A DNA stretch of 64,000 nucleotides from Methylomonas rhizoryzae (GTDB lineage Bacteria > Pseudomonadota > Gammaproteobacteria > Methylococcales > Methylomonadaceae): positions 434,001-498,000 of the forward strand of contig NZ_CP043929.1 of the NCBI RefSeq assembly GCF_008632455.1. The letters run 5' to 3'. Shown one piece after another: positions 33,059 to 41,969 of the stretch. The position numbers and the translations under genes are program-made. Numbering within the stretch: the stretch's first letter is position 1; each line of letters begins with the position of its first letter. The notes under the pieces are model-generated. The model did not search any database, was not told the DNA's origin, and was given only the letters and a program-made list of their open reading frames with translations.

Positions 33059-35659
33059 ATGGGCCGGGTTTTTACCGTAATTGCTTCACTGGCTGCGCTA
33101 ATGGTGGTATTGGCGGGCGGGGTTTCGCATTGGTTTTCCTCTCTTAAAGTCGATACGGCGAAAGAGGCGGCCGCGATGACGGTCGCAGCCAGTTTGGCCG
33201 GCGCACTTTCGCAACAGTTGGAGGCGTTGCAGCAAAGCGTGGACGGAGTGGCGCAGCTGCCTCAAGTCCTGCAGGCGTTTGCCGGCCAATCTCCGCAACA
33301 ATTGGAGCAAACGGCGAACGATTTGCAAACCGCCATCCCTTTTAACTTGCGCTTGCGATTACTGTTGCCGAATGTCAACACATTAGATCAAGCGCATAAT
33401 CCGCCTATGAGTTTTGGCGACTTGGATATGGTTAGAGCAAGCTTAGTCGCTAAGCAAAAGCCGGTGATCCAAGGAGAGGCCGGGCAGCGCCATTTGGCTT
33501 TTACCAGTGCGGTTCGCGACGGCGATAAGGTAGTCGGAGTCGTATTGGCGAGTTTGAATGCCAATATCCCGCAAAATTTTTTGGCAAAAATCCCCTATAC
33601 CGGCGGCAAATTAACGTTGAGGCAAGAACAGCTGACGCTTGCTTCGGTGGGTGATTTAGCGGATGACGAACAGGACATAGAGCCACAATCGATTTCGATT
33701 CCCAACAGCCGTTGGACGATAGACGTGCAGGTACAGGTAAAATCCGATATAGCCGACACGGGGTTATCGTTCGCGATTATTTGCCTGCCGGCATTGCTTG
33801 CTTGCTTGGGGTTTTTTATGGGCTATAGAAAGCTTTCGGATAGTCTGCGTCAGGACCAAAGTAGTATTCTTAAAGCGGCAAAAGACATGATGCAAGGCAA
33901 GATCGCCGGCAATTACCCGATGCAATTGCCGGAAATGCAGCCCATCATCACGGCTATCGCTCAATTCAAGCGGGTTTTGGATCAAGAACAGGCGGTTGCC
34001 GGCAAAAGCCCCGTATTGGTCGAAGACGAGGATTTTTTCGACGAGTCCTTCGATATGGATTTTTTGGAGCCTATCGGTGAAAAGCCGCAACCGTTGCAAA
34101 CTCCGGAAGTATTAACTTCCGTGCCGATCAGCATGCCGGATTTAACGATTCCGCTGCCCGTCGCGCAGGCAAAAGAGGCGCGAGCTATCGGCGGTCAAGG
34201 AATGGATGTGGTCGAATCGTTTTTGCCCCCCGACCAATTCGAGCAATTGGCGAAATCCGTTACCCCTCGGACGGCGGAAACGACGGTAACCGAAAACATC
34301 CCCCCTAGTAACGACCGATATGCGAACTATTTCCGATTTGGCCGTGTGGTGGGGCAACATTTCCCCACAGATTTTTGCTTTGCAATCGGTCAGGCCTTCG
34401 CCAGCGAGGCGAAGGCCCACAACGTTAATACTATCGTTTTGGCGCGCGATAGCCGGGAAACCAGTCAGGCGTTGGTGGAGGAGTTGACGAAGGGCCTATT
34501 GTCGGCAGGATGCGACGTATTGGATATCGGCATGGTGCCGACGCCGATATTGGCGTTTGTCGGCCACCATACTGACGGCCGTAGTGCGGTGATGGTTTCC
34601 GGTGGAAATTTGCCGGCGGCGTATAACGGCTTGAAAATGATCTTGTCCGGCGAGCCCGGATCGCAGAAGTTAACGGAGCGTTTGCAAGCTAGGATGCGGT
34701 CGGGCGATATCTCGCGAGGCGTTAGCGGGTCGGTAGAAAAGAACGGTTTATTCATTAACGAATACATCGGCATCATCTCCGAAGACATCCATATCGTTCG
34801 ACCTATGACGGTCGTATTGAATGCCGGTAGCGATGTAGTCGGGCAAATAGCGCCACTATTGCTGCGCACCATCGGTTGCGATGTGATAGAGCTCGGCGAC
34901 GGCCGGATTTTCGATCCGGCCGAGCCGGCTGCTTTCGAGGCTTTAAGTAAAGCGGTTGTCCTCAATAAGGCCGACGTTGGATTGGCTTTCGGCGGTGATG
35001 GGGACACTCTGGTGGCGGCAGTCGATTCCGCCGGGGAAATCCGTTGGCCGGATGCTTTGTTGATGTTATTTGCAGCCGACGTATTGGCAGTAAAACCGGG
35101 CAGTGCCGTGGTATTGGATTCGGCTTGTTCCAGGCATTTGGCGCACTACATCACGCGCAAGGGCGGACAGCCGGTGTTGTCCGCCGAGGGTATTCCCGGA
35201 TTTTTCTCCGCGGTCAAACAACACGGCGCCGCATTGGCCGGAGACTTTGCCGGGCATTTCGTATTTAACGATCGCTGGCTGAATTTCAGCGATGCGCTGT
35301 ACGCCGCTGTCCGATTGGTGGAGATTCTTTCCTCGGACTCGCGGGTCAGCACCGAGCTGTTCGCCGCACTACCGCATGGCGTGGCAACGCCGGAATGGCA
35401 GATTTCGGTAACGCCCGGAACGCTGGAGCCGCTATTGGCCGCGATGCGCTCGACCGGCACGGCCGACGGTAGCTTAGTCGATGCGGACGGCGTGCGGGTG
35501 GAGTTTGCGGATGGCTGGTGGTGTCTGCGTCCGGGATTACTCGATTCGGTCTTGGGTCTTCGTTTCGAGGCCGATAGTGCGGCGGCGTTATCGCGTATTC
35601 AAACCCTATTTAAACAACAATTGCTGAATATCAGACCCGATATCAGCTTGCCTTTTTAG
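33059..35659 (+). CDS. Membrane-anchored AlgC-like phosphohexomutase homologue, active site lost
   Basis: An 866-residue protein in the place of algC, between dut and argB. Residues 1-257 are a sensor-like module: span near 3-23, about 210 periplasmic residues, second span near 235-257. After an acidic linker, residues about 420-866 align without gaps in key places with P. aeruginosa AlgC (recalled). Every catalytic loop is altered: Gly516 replaces the phosphoserine (SGGNLPAAYNG for TGSHNPPDYNG); GGDGDT (645-650) for DGDGDR; GDFAGH (728-733) for GEMSGH; RPGLLDS (824-830) for RASNTTP. The open frame and fold-bearing residues are kept, so it looks like a selected non-enzyme rather than a decaying gene. 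A sugar-phosphate-binding sensor or scaffold role is inference. Confidence 0.85.
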   Translation: MGRVFTVIASLAALMVVLAGGVSHWFSSLKVDTAKEAAAMTVAASLAGALSQQLEALQQSVDGVAQLPQVLQAFAGQSPQQLEQTANDLQTAIPFNLRLRLLLPNVNTLDQAHNPPMSFGDLDMVRASLVAKQKPVIQGEAGQRHLAFTSAVRDGDKVVGVVLASLNANIPQNFLAKIPYTGGKLTLRQEQLTLASVGDLADDEQDIEPQSISIPNSRWTIDVQVQVKSDIADTGLSFAIICLPALLACLGFFMGYRKLSDSLRQDQSSILKAAKDMMQGKIAGNYPMQLPEMQPIITAIAQFKRVLDQEQAVAGKSPVLVEDEDFFDESFDMDFLEPIGEKPQPLQTPEVLTSVPISMPDLTIPLPVAQAKEARAIGGQGMDVVESFLPPDQFEQLAKSVTPRTAETTVTENIPPSNDRYANYFRFGRVVGQHFPTDFCFAIGQAFASEAKAHNVNTIVLARDSRETSQALVEELTKGLLSAGCDVLDIGMVPTPILAFVGHHTDGRSAVMVSGGNLPAAYNGLKMILSGEPGSQKLTERLQARMRSGDISRGVSGSVEKNGLFINEYIGIISEDIHIVRPMTVVLNAGSDVVGQIAPLLLRTIGCDVIELGDGRIFDPAEPAAFEALSKAVVLNKADVGLAFGGDGDTLVAAVDSAGEIRWPDALLMLFAADVLAVKPGSAVVLDSACSRHLAHYITRKGGQPVLSAEGIPGFFSAVKQHGAALAGDFAGHFVFNDRWLNFSDALYAAVRLVEILSSDSRVSTELFAALPHGVATPEWQISVTPGTLEPLLAAMRSTGTADGSLVDADGVRVEFADGWWCLRPGLLDSVLGLRFEADSAAALSRIQTLFKQQLLNIRPDISLPF

Positions 35660-35670
35660 CGCTGTTACAC

Positions 35671-36564
35671 ATGAAAGAAAAAACCGCTCACCAAATCGCT
35701 CACGTATTAATCGAGGCTCTGCCTTATATTCAAAAATTTAAAGGTAAGACCGTCGTCATCAAATACGGCGGTAATGCGATGATAGACGAAGGCTTAAAAC
35801 ACAGTTTCGCTCGCGATATCGTGTTGATGAAGCTGGTCGGCATCAACCCGATTGTCGTGCACGGCGGCGGCCCGCAAATCGGCGAGTTGCTAAAACGCTT
35901 GGGCAAAACCTCGGAATTCGTCGACGGTATGCGGGTTACCGATAGCGAGACCATGGATGTGGTCGAGATGGTCTTGGGCGGTTTGGTTAACAAGGAAATC
36001 GTTAATTTGATCAATATGCATGGCGGTAAAGCGGTCGGTTTGACCGGAAAGGACGGCAATTTCATCCATGCCCGCAAAATCAATATTACCAAAGCGGGTG
36101 CGTCGCTGGACGATGCGCCGGAAATTATCGATTTAGGTCATGTCGGCGAAGTCGGCAGCATCGATCCTGCCGTGGTGGAAATGCTGGGCAACAGCGATTT
36201 TATTCCCGTCATCGCGCCGATTGGCGTGGGCAACGACGGCCATTCTTATAACATCAACGCCGATTTGGTCGCAGGAAAGGTGGCGGAGGTGCTAAGGGCC
36301 GAAAAGCTGATGCTGCTGACTAACATTCCGGGCATACTGGATAAAGACGGCAAGTTGCTGACCGGTTTGCGTTTAACCGACATCGATAATTTAATCGCCG
36401 ACGGTACGATTTACGGCGGGATGCTTCCTAAAACCCGTTGCGCGACCGATGCGTTAAAAGGCGGGGTGAACAGCGTGCACATTATCGATGGACGCATAGA
36501 GCATTCGGTACTGTTGGAATTATTTACCGATCAAGGTATCGGCACCTTGTTGCTGCGTAGATAA
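35671..36564 (+). CDS. argB: Acetylglutamate kinase
   Basis: A 297-residue kinase for the second step of arginine synthesis. Motifs: VVIKYGGNAM near the start (phosphate-binding lysine), VVHGGGPQIGELLKRLG, VEMVLGGLVNKEIV, NINADLVAGKVAEVL and the C-terminal GGMLPKTRCATDALKGG. It lies 11 bases after the AlgC-like gene, an order shared with Pseudomonas. Its last 45 bases overlap the end of the convergent DUF4124 gene. Confidence 0.96.
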   Translation: MKEKTAHQIAHVLIEALPYIQKFKGKTVVIKYGGNAMIDEGLKHSFARDIVLMKLVGINPIVVHGGGPQIGELLKRLGKTSEFVDGMRVTDSETMDVVEMVLGGLVNKEIVNLINMHGGKAVGLTGKDGNFIHARKINITKAGASLDDAPEIIDLGHVGEVGSIDPAVVEMLGNSDFIPVIAPIGVGNDGHSYNINADLVAGKVAEVLRAEKLMLLTNIPGILDKDGKLLTGLRLTDIDNLIADGTIYGGMLPKTRCATDALKGGVNSVHIIDGRIEHSVLLELFTDQGIGTLLLRR

Positions 36565-37551
36565 GCGCAGTTGTATATAGCCCACGAAGTTCTTGCGAAT
36601 GGTTTGCGCCCTATCGCTGGCGCAAAGTTCTTTGCCGACCGTGGAGTTTTTACAGCGGACATCCAGAAAAATTTGCGGTTTGTCGGGTTCTTGTCCCAAT
36701 CGGGATACGGACAAGCCAATGTCGTTGTCATTGATAGGGGGAGCCGACATGATTAATAGCTCGGTATCGACATCGGGACCGGTCGTTGCAAATTCGCGGA
36801 CAAACTGACCGGCGATTGCCCAGGCGTTCTCGCATATTTCGGTGTTCTCGCAGCTGAAAAGCCCGAGTTCGTCGTTGCTGTGTACTGCGGCGTTTGCAGC
36901 GTCGTTGACTCCGCCGCTTTCCGAGCGCGTGAGTATTTCAAAGCGGGCGATGTCGGCGCGGAATTCTTTTTCAGCCGCTTGCCTGTCTACGGCATGCCTT
37001 TGCAAATCCAGGTCGGCTTGCTTGATTTGTTGTTCGGTCGAGGCGATATCGGCGATTAATTTTTCCGGGATCGTCCGCCCGTTGCGTTCGTTTTCCGCTG
37101 CTTGCTGCTGTTGCTGAAGCAGTTGTTGTTCCAGTCGCTGTTTATTACCTTCTAATACGCGTTGTTTGCCGTCCATTAACGCCATTTTGTTTTCGAAAGC
37201 GCGGTTTATATCGTCCAAGGTACGGTAAGTGGCCAACAGTACCTTGTCGCTAGCCGCCTGTTTTTCGATGAGTTTGTTTTGCTCTCGGCGTAAGCTCTGC
37301 AAGCGCTGTTGCTGGGCAAGTTCTTCCGCCGATTTGGCTTTGTCTACGGAATCCAGGATGCGGGCATCCTGGTTTAAGGTTTCCCGTTTATGTTTGACTT
37401 GATCGGGCGGTACTTGGTCGGAAAAATACACGTTGCCGTTTTCGTCGACCCAGCGATACATTTTTTTTGCATACGCGGCGGGTGCGGCGACGAGCCAATA
37501 AGCTACCGCTAGCGGCAGCAACCAGACCAGCTTGCCAGAACGTACACTCAT
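36520..37551 (-). CDS. DUF4124-domain periplasmic protein with long coiled coil
   Basis: A 343-residue exported protein. After the signal peptide (cut near AAYA, residue 28) comes a DUF4124 motif, KKMYRWVDENGNVYFSDQVPP. A charged, glutamine-rich coiled coil spans about 60-205, and a C-terminal domain of 130 residues has two Cys pairs (FSCENTEICE and DVRCKNSTVGKELCA) that could form disulfides. The coding end overlaps that of argB by 45 bases tail to tail. Function unknown; DUF4124 proteins are common at the envelope of gammaproteobacteria. Confidence 0.85.
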   Translation of the reverse strand: MSVRSGKLVWLLPLAVAYWLVAAPAAYAKKMYRWVDENGNVYFSDQVPPDQVKHKRETLNQDARILDSVDKAKSAEELAQQQRLQSLRREQNKLIEKQAASDKVLLATYRTLDDINRAFENKMALMDGKQRVLEGNKQRLEQQLLQQQQQAAENERNGRTIPEKLIADIASTEQQIKQADLDLQRHAVDRQAAEKEFRADIARFEILTRSESGGVNDAANAAVHSNDELGLFSCENTEICENAWAIAGQFVREFATTGPDVDTELLIMSAPPINDNDIGLSVSRLGQEPDKPQIFLDVRCKNSTVGKELCASDRAQTIRKNFVGYIQLRLSTQQQGADTLIGK

Positions 37552-37560
37552 CGCCGGGAT

Positions 37561-38136
37561 TTAGCTCAACATGCCGGCCAATTCCTGCAACGGCGGCAGC
37601 AGCATCATTTTGGCAAGCTGCAGCAGCACTAATGCGACCAGCGGCGATAAATCGATGCCTCCTAAATCAGGAATCATGCGGCGGCAGATCGACAATACCG
37701 GTTCGGTCAAACTGTACAGCAAAGACGCTGCGCCGCTGTAGCTCATGGGCGCGAACCAGCTCAGTATCGCACCGGCAAAAATGGCGTACACGAAAATGTC
37801 CAGCAACATTTTCAACAAGGCCGTGAATGACAGCACCGTCAGGGCGGCTATGCCTATGCCTACGCCTTTGATGGACAAAATCGCTAGATTGGCCAAGAGT
37901 TGCAACAGCAGGGCCAGCAATAAACAGGAGGTGTCGATGCGGCCTACCGCCGGCACGAAGCGGCGGATGATGCGAAGCGGCGGGTGGGTGATTTTGACCA
38001 AGAATTGCGAGACCGGGTTGTAAAAATCCGCCCGCGTCCATTGAAACAAAAATCGTAACATTACCGCCAAGATATACAGCGAGGTGATGGTGTCGATTAA
38101 AAACACCAGCGGATCGGTCATATAGTTGGATCCCAT
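37561..38136 (-). CDS. YggT-family membrane protein
   Basis: A 191-residue inner-membrane protein with two YggT repeats, each a pair of spans: LFQWTRADFYNPVSQFLVKI with PPLRIIRRFVP, and LSWFAPMSYSGAASLLYSL with EPVLSICRRMIPDLGGIDLSP. The PxLxxxRRxxP plus DxSP pattern is the family hallmark. The ATG follows the proC stop at once (TAAATG), with GGGAG eight bases upstream, so the two genes are coupled. Members have been linked to osmotic adaptation and division, but the function is not settled. Confidence 0.92.
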   Translation of the reverse strand: MGSNYMTDPLVFLIDTITSLYILAVMLRFLFQWTRADFYNPVSQFLVKITHPPLRIIRRFVPAVGRIDTSCLLLALLLQLLANLAILSIKGVGIGIAALTVLSFTALLKMLLDIFVYAIFAGAILSWFAPMSYSGAASLLYSLTEPVLSICRRMIPDLGGIDLSPLVALVLLQLAKMMLLPPLQELAGMLS

Positions 38137-38964
38137 TTATTCGGCTCCCAGTTGTTTGGACATTTCTATAGAACGATCGCGGGCCGCCTGCAAGGCCTTA
38201 GCGACCAAGGCTTCGAAGCCGTTTTGCTGAAACGTTTCGATTGCTTGCTGTGTGGTTCCACCCGGAGAAGTCACTCTTAGCCGCAGTTCGGCGGGCGATT
38301 CGCTGGATTCCAAGGCTATTTTAGCCGCACCCAATGCGGTTTGCTGAGTCAACAAGCGCGCGGCTTTTTCGTCCAATCCCATGGATATTGCTGCGGCTTC
38401 CATGGCTTCCATCAACAAGAAAAAGTAAGCCGGGCCGCTACCCGATACTGCGGTAACGGCATCCATCTGACTTTCGTCGGCCACCCACAAAGTTAAGCCG
38501 ACCGCGCGCAGGATGTTTTCGGCCAGATCTTTTTGTTCGTCGCTGACGTTCGGGTTAGCGTGCAGCGCGGTGGCACCGGTTAAGACTAATGCCGGAGTGT
38601 TAGGCATGCAGCGCACTATGGCGGTCGAATGTCCCAACCAATGCGCCAAGCTGGCTTGCGAAATGCCGGCGGCTATCGAAACCACCAGCGAATGCCGTTG
38701 TTGGACCAGGGGAGCAATTTGCAGGGCAACATCGCGCAATATTTGCGGTTTCACGGCCAGAACAATGACGTCGGCTGCTTGCACGATAGCGTTGTTGTCG
38801 GCCGAGACATTCACTTTCAAGCGTTGTTGATGTTCTTCCAATAGGAGGGGGGCTGGGTCGGACACCCAAAGCTGTTGAGGGGAGTGGCCGCTGGCAATCA
38901 AACCGCTCAGCAAACTACTAGCCATGTTGCCGCCGCCGATAAATCCGATCGTTCGAGTTTTCAT
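38137..38964 (-). CDS. proC: Pyrroline-5-carboxylate reductase
   Basis: A 275-residue enzyme for the last step of proline synthesis. NAD(P) site IGFIGGGNMASSLLSGLI, then VLAVKPQILRDV, CMPNTPALV and the signature AVSGSGPAYFFLLMEAM with LRLRVTSPGGTTQQAIETF near the end. proC followed by yggT is a widely conserved bacterial order. Confidence 0.96.
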   Translation of the reverse strand: MKTRTIGFIGGGNMASSLLSGLIASGHSPQQLWVSDPAPLLLEEHQQRLKVNVSADNNAIVQAADVIVLAVKPQILRDVALQIAPLVQQRHSLVVSIAAGISQASLAHWLGHSTAIVRCMPNTPALVLTGATALHANPNVSDEQKDLAENILRAVGLTLWVADESQMDAVTAVSGSGPAYFFLLMEAMEAAAISMGLDEKAARLLTQQTALGAAKIALESSESPAELRLRVTSPGGTTQQAIETFQQNGFEALVAKALQAARDRSIEMSKQLGAE

Positions 38965-39041
38965 AACTTATCGTTCTGAATCCATTGGTTAATAATTAAA
39001 GTTGACGCATTTTACATGACTATAGCGTCGCGCCGTTAAAT

Positions 39042-40586
39042 CTAAAGGCCGGCGCCGTCGGCCTGCAAATGCTGCGGGCGAATCCCGCCCAGCCATAGCG
39101 CGGCAGCGTAGACTCCCATCGCGATGCCGACGGTGCCGGACAGATGCAAAGCGCGTTGTGCGGCGGACCAATCATGCCAGACGGGCAGTTTGACAAAATA
39201 CATCAAAAACAGTGCCATCGCCGTGCTGGCAAACGCTATTCTCAATCCGAAGCTTTGCCAGCCGGGGCGCGGGCGATAGACGCCTTGCCGGTATAGGGTA
39301 AAAAACAATAATCCGGCGTTGAGATAGGCCGCTAAGGTTGCCGCCCAAGCAATGCCGGCGTGCGCGAAAGGCCAAGCCAACATTACGGATAGCACCGCGT
39401 TGCCTATGATCGAATAGAGGCCGAAGCGCACGGGAGAGCGGGTATCCAGACGGGAAGTAAAGCCGGGTATGAAAACCTTGATTAAGGTGAATGCCAACAA
39501 TCCGAACGCGAAGGCAATTAAACTTTCACTGGCCATCAACACGTCGTGGCGATCGAATTCGCGATATTCGAATAGCGTTGATAGCAGTGGATCGGCTAAC
39601 AGCACTAAGCCCAATGTCGCCGGTACACCGACCAACAACACAATTTTTAGGCCCCAATCCAAGGACGCGGAAAATGCGACCGGATCTTCCGCGGCATGAT
39701 TGTTCGATAGGCTGGGCAAAATGACGGTTGCGACGGCAACGCCTAAAATGCCCTGGGGGAATTCGACCAGCCGTTCGGAATAATATAGCCAAGATACGCT
39801 GCCGGTTTCCAAGCATGAAGCGACTAAGGTGCCGAAAATTTGATTCAATTGGGTGACCGAGATGCCGAAAATTGCCGGCAGCATCAAATGCAGCAGGCGG
39901 CGTACCGCGGGGTCGCTTGCACCCCAGCGTAAGCGCGGCAGTAGGTTTAAGGCATGCAAGACAGGCAGTTGCAGCGCAAGTTGCAACACGCCGGCTATCA
40001 CAATACCCCATGCCAGTGCAGTGACAGGCTCTCGGCACAGCGGCGCAAGCCAAAGCGCCGCGGCGATCAAACAAATATTCAAGACGACGGGGGTAATCGC
40101 GGGTAAGGCAAAACGGCCTTTTGCGTTTAACAAGGCTCCGGCCAAGCCGGTCAAGCTGATGAAAAATAAGTAAGGAAACGAAATTCGCAGCAGTTGCACC
40201 GCCAAATCGAATTCGCCGTCTGCGTTTAAAAAGCCCGGGGCCAGTAGTGTTACCAAGGCCGGGGCGGCGAGCATGCCTACCAATGTCAATAGCAATAACA
40301 AGGCCGTTAGCGTGCCGGCGGCGTTGTCGATAAAACGTTTTTGCGAGAGGGAGTCGGCCTTTTGCTGTTGCTCCGCAAGCAGCGGGATTAGCGCATGGGA
40401 ATACGCGCCTTCGGTATAAAGACGGCGCAGTAAGTTGGGTATCTTGAACGCGGCAAAAAATGCGTCGGTGGCGGCGCTGACGCCGAAAATATTAGCAATC
40501 AACATGTCGCGTACGAATCCTAAAATCCGCGACAGCAAGGACATGCTGCTGACCGTCGCAGTCGATCGATAAAGTTGTTTGCTCAA
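39042..40586 (-). CDS. murJ: Lipid II flippase MurJ
   Basis: A 514-residue polytopic membrane protein (14 hydrophobic segments expected) that moves the peptidoglycan precursor lipid II across the inner membrane. Family markers: SLLSRILGFVRDMLIANIFG, FFAAFKIPNLLRRLYTEGAY, LYYSERLVEFPQGILGVAVAT and ILPSLSNNHA. It diverges from rpsT, the same arrangement seen in Pseudomonas-type genomes. Confidence 0.95.
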   Translation of the reverse strand: MSKQLYRSTATVSSMSLLSRILGFVRDMLIANIFGVSAATDAFFAAFKIPNLLRRLYTEGAYSHALIPLLAEQQQKADSLSQKRFIDNAAGTLTALLLLLTLVGMLAAPALVTLLAPGFLNADGEFDLAVQLLRISFPYLFFISLTGLAGALLNAKGRFALPAITPVVLNICLIAAALWLAPLCREPVTALAWGIVIAGVLQLALQLPVLHALNLLPRLRWGASDPAVRRLLHLMLPAIFGISVTQLNQIFGTLVASCLETGSVSWLYYSERLVEFPQGILGVAVATVILPSLSNNHAAEDPVAFSASLDWGLKIVLLVGVPATLGLVLLADPLLSTLFEYREFDRHDVLMASESLIAFAFGLLAFTLIKVFIPGFTSRLDTRSPVRFGLYSIIGNAVLSVMLAWPFAHAGIAWAATLAAYLNAGLLFFTLYRQGVYRPRPGWQSFGLRIAFASTAMALFLMYFVKLPVWHDWSAAQRALHLSGTVGIAMGVYAAALWLGGIRPQHLQADGAGL

Positions 40587-40628
40587 GCAGGCTCCGTTGA
40601 GTCGCGATTATCCGGTGGCGATAAAAAT

Positions 40629-40657
40629 TTGACAATCATAGCATCCAAAAAGATAAT
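40629..40657 (+). promoter_or_regulatory. Sigma-70 promoter of rpsT
   Basis: TTGACA at 40629-40634, a 17-base spacer, then GATAAT at 40652-40657. This is near-consensus and stands 38 bases before the rpsT ATG, as expected for a strongly expressed ribosomal protein gene. Confidence 0.8.
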
Positions 40658-40694
40658 ACGCCGTTTTCTAATTACTCGAATAATCTGATCCCTT

Positions 40695-40958
40695 ATGGCT
40701 AATTCACCACAAGCTAGAAAAAGAGCGCGTCAGGCAGAGAACAGCCGTATTCGCAATGCCGGGCAGCGCAGCAACCTTCGCACCTTTATCAAAAAAGTAA
40801 TCGCTGCAGTTAGAGCGGGCGACAAGGACCAAGCGCAAGCGGCCTTTAAAGCAGCTGTGCCGGTGATAGACTCCGCAGTGAACAAAGGCTTGATTCATAA
40901 AAATAAAGCGGCTCGCAGTAAAAGCCGGTTGAACAGCAGGCTGCGGGCAATGGCTTAA
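40695..40958 (+). CDS. rpsT: 30S ribosomal protein S20
   Basis: An 87-residue, highly basic helical protein that binds 16S rRNA early in small-subunit assembly. The sequence ANSPQARKRARQAENSR at the start and KNKAARSKSRLNSRL near the end are typical. No AGGAGG-like site precedes the ATG strongly, in line with the known autogenous control of S20 in E. coli. It has its own promoter and terminator. Confidence 0.97.
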   Translation: MANSPQARKRARQAENSRIRNAGQRSNLRTFIKKVIAAVRAGDKDQAQAAFKAAVPVIDSAVNKGLIHKNKAARSKSRLNSRLRAMA

Positions 40959-40987
40959 GGCTTATTGTTTGAAAGAATAATTTGCGA

Positions 40988-41017
40988 GGCTGGCGCCTTA
41001 AAACGCCAGCCTTTTTT
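40988..41017 (+). terminator. Terminator of rpsT
   Basis: GGCTGGCG (40988-40995) pairs with CGCCAGCC (41004-41011) around CCTTAAAA, followed by TTTTTT. It lies 30 bases after the rpsT stop. The convergent gene ends at 41029. Confidence 0.93.
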
Positions 41018-41028
41018 ATGCGCCGAAT

Positions 41029-41790
41029 TCACGATTGTTGCGGGCTTCCGGCGGCTTCGCGATAATAAAACGCCCATTGCCGGACATGCAGATGCTTACG
41101 TATCGGTGACTTTATGACCGAGACGCATAAGGCGATAGAAAACAGACACCACACTGCGCAATATTCGTTCGGGTTGTCAGTGGTCAGATCTGAAATCAGC
41201 GGACCCAGCAAATAATGAAATCCGACGAAACGCCAAGAGCCGTAAAGTATCGGCAGGTAAAACGCGGCAGCGATATAAGCTAAGGCGTGTAAACCCCAAT
41301 CGAAGCCGAACAGCCAAGCTATCGGTTCTGACAATAAGCCGTTCAGCGGCATTTGCCAAGCAATATGCCAGTTGCCGGATACCGAACATATTTCCGGTCC
41401 GCAAAACCCCTCCACGCCCTCGGCACAGGCGCCGGCCCAGGCAAACGGAAACATCTTGATGATAATTGCCAGGGCGCTAATGGCGCATATGCCGTATACC
41501 GTGATGCGGATTTTGTGTTTTACACTTTCCGGTATGAAATACATCGCCACCATATTGACGAAGAACGGTTGAAACGCGATATGCAGGTAGCCCAATAACG
41601 TGAGCACCTGATTGTTGGGATTGTCGCAAACATCGATATAAATATACGTTATGGCCTGTAATAACTCCATCAATGCGAAATACGTCAGCGGTAGCCATAA
41701 TTCCCTGGATTCGCCTTTGTAAGCCACATAGACGGCAGTTGTCAGACCGGCGGCGGCCAGCACGCCGGACGCTTCTCCACTCCAACACAT
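41029..41790 (-). CDS. Polytopic membrane protein (DUF5765-like)
   Basis: A 253-residue membrane protein with about seven hydrophobic segments. It opens MCWSGEASGVLAAAGLTTAV, an N-terminus I associate with DUF5765 proteins, followed by YFALMELLQAITYIYIDVC. A cysteine-containing loop (WAGACAEGVEGFCGPEICS) lies near the middle. Function unknown. The gene is isolated between rpsT and thyA, and its upstream 179 bp shows no recognisable signal. Confidence 0.75.
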   Translation of the reverse strand: MCWSGEASGVLAAAGLTTAVYVAYKGESRELWLPLTYFALMELLQAITYIYIDVCDNPNNQVLTLLGYLHIAFQPFFVNMVAMYFIPESVKHKIRITVYGICAISALAIIIKMFPFAWAGACAEGVEGFCGPEICSVSGNWHIAWQMPLNGLLSEPIAWLFGFDWGLHALAYIAAAFYLPILYGSWRFVGFHYLLGPLISDLTTDNPNEYCAVWCLFSIALCVSVIKSPIRKHLHVRQWAFYYREAAGSPQQS

Positions 41791-41969
41791 TGCATTACCC
41801 TCTGTAATTGTTATGATTTCGATGCGGGTAAACCCCGCAGCTAAACATTATTACATAGGCAATATTGCATTTTAATGGCCGGGATCAAGCCGGTTTGCGT
41901 TGAAATTTCGGGCGACGCAATACGATGGTTGCCCGGCGGCGAGGGAAATTTGTTGCAGCGGTATGCGGT

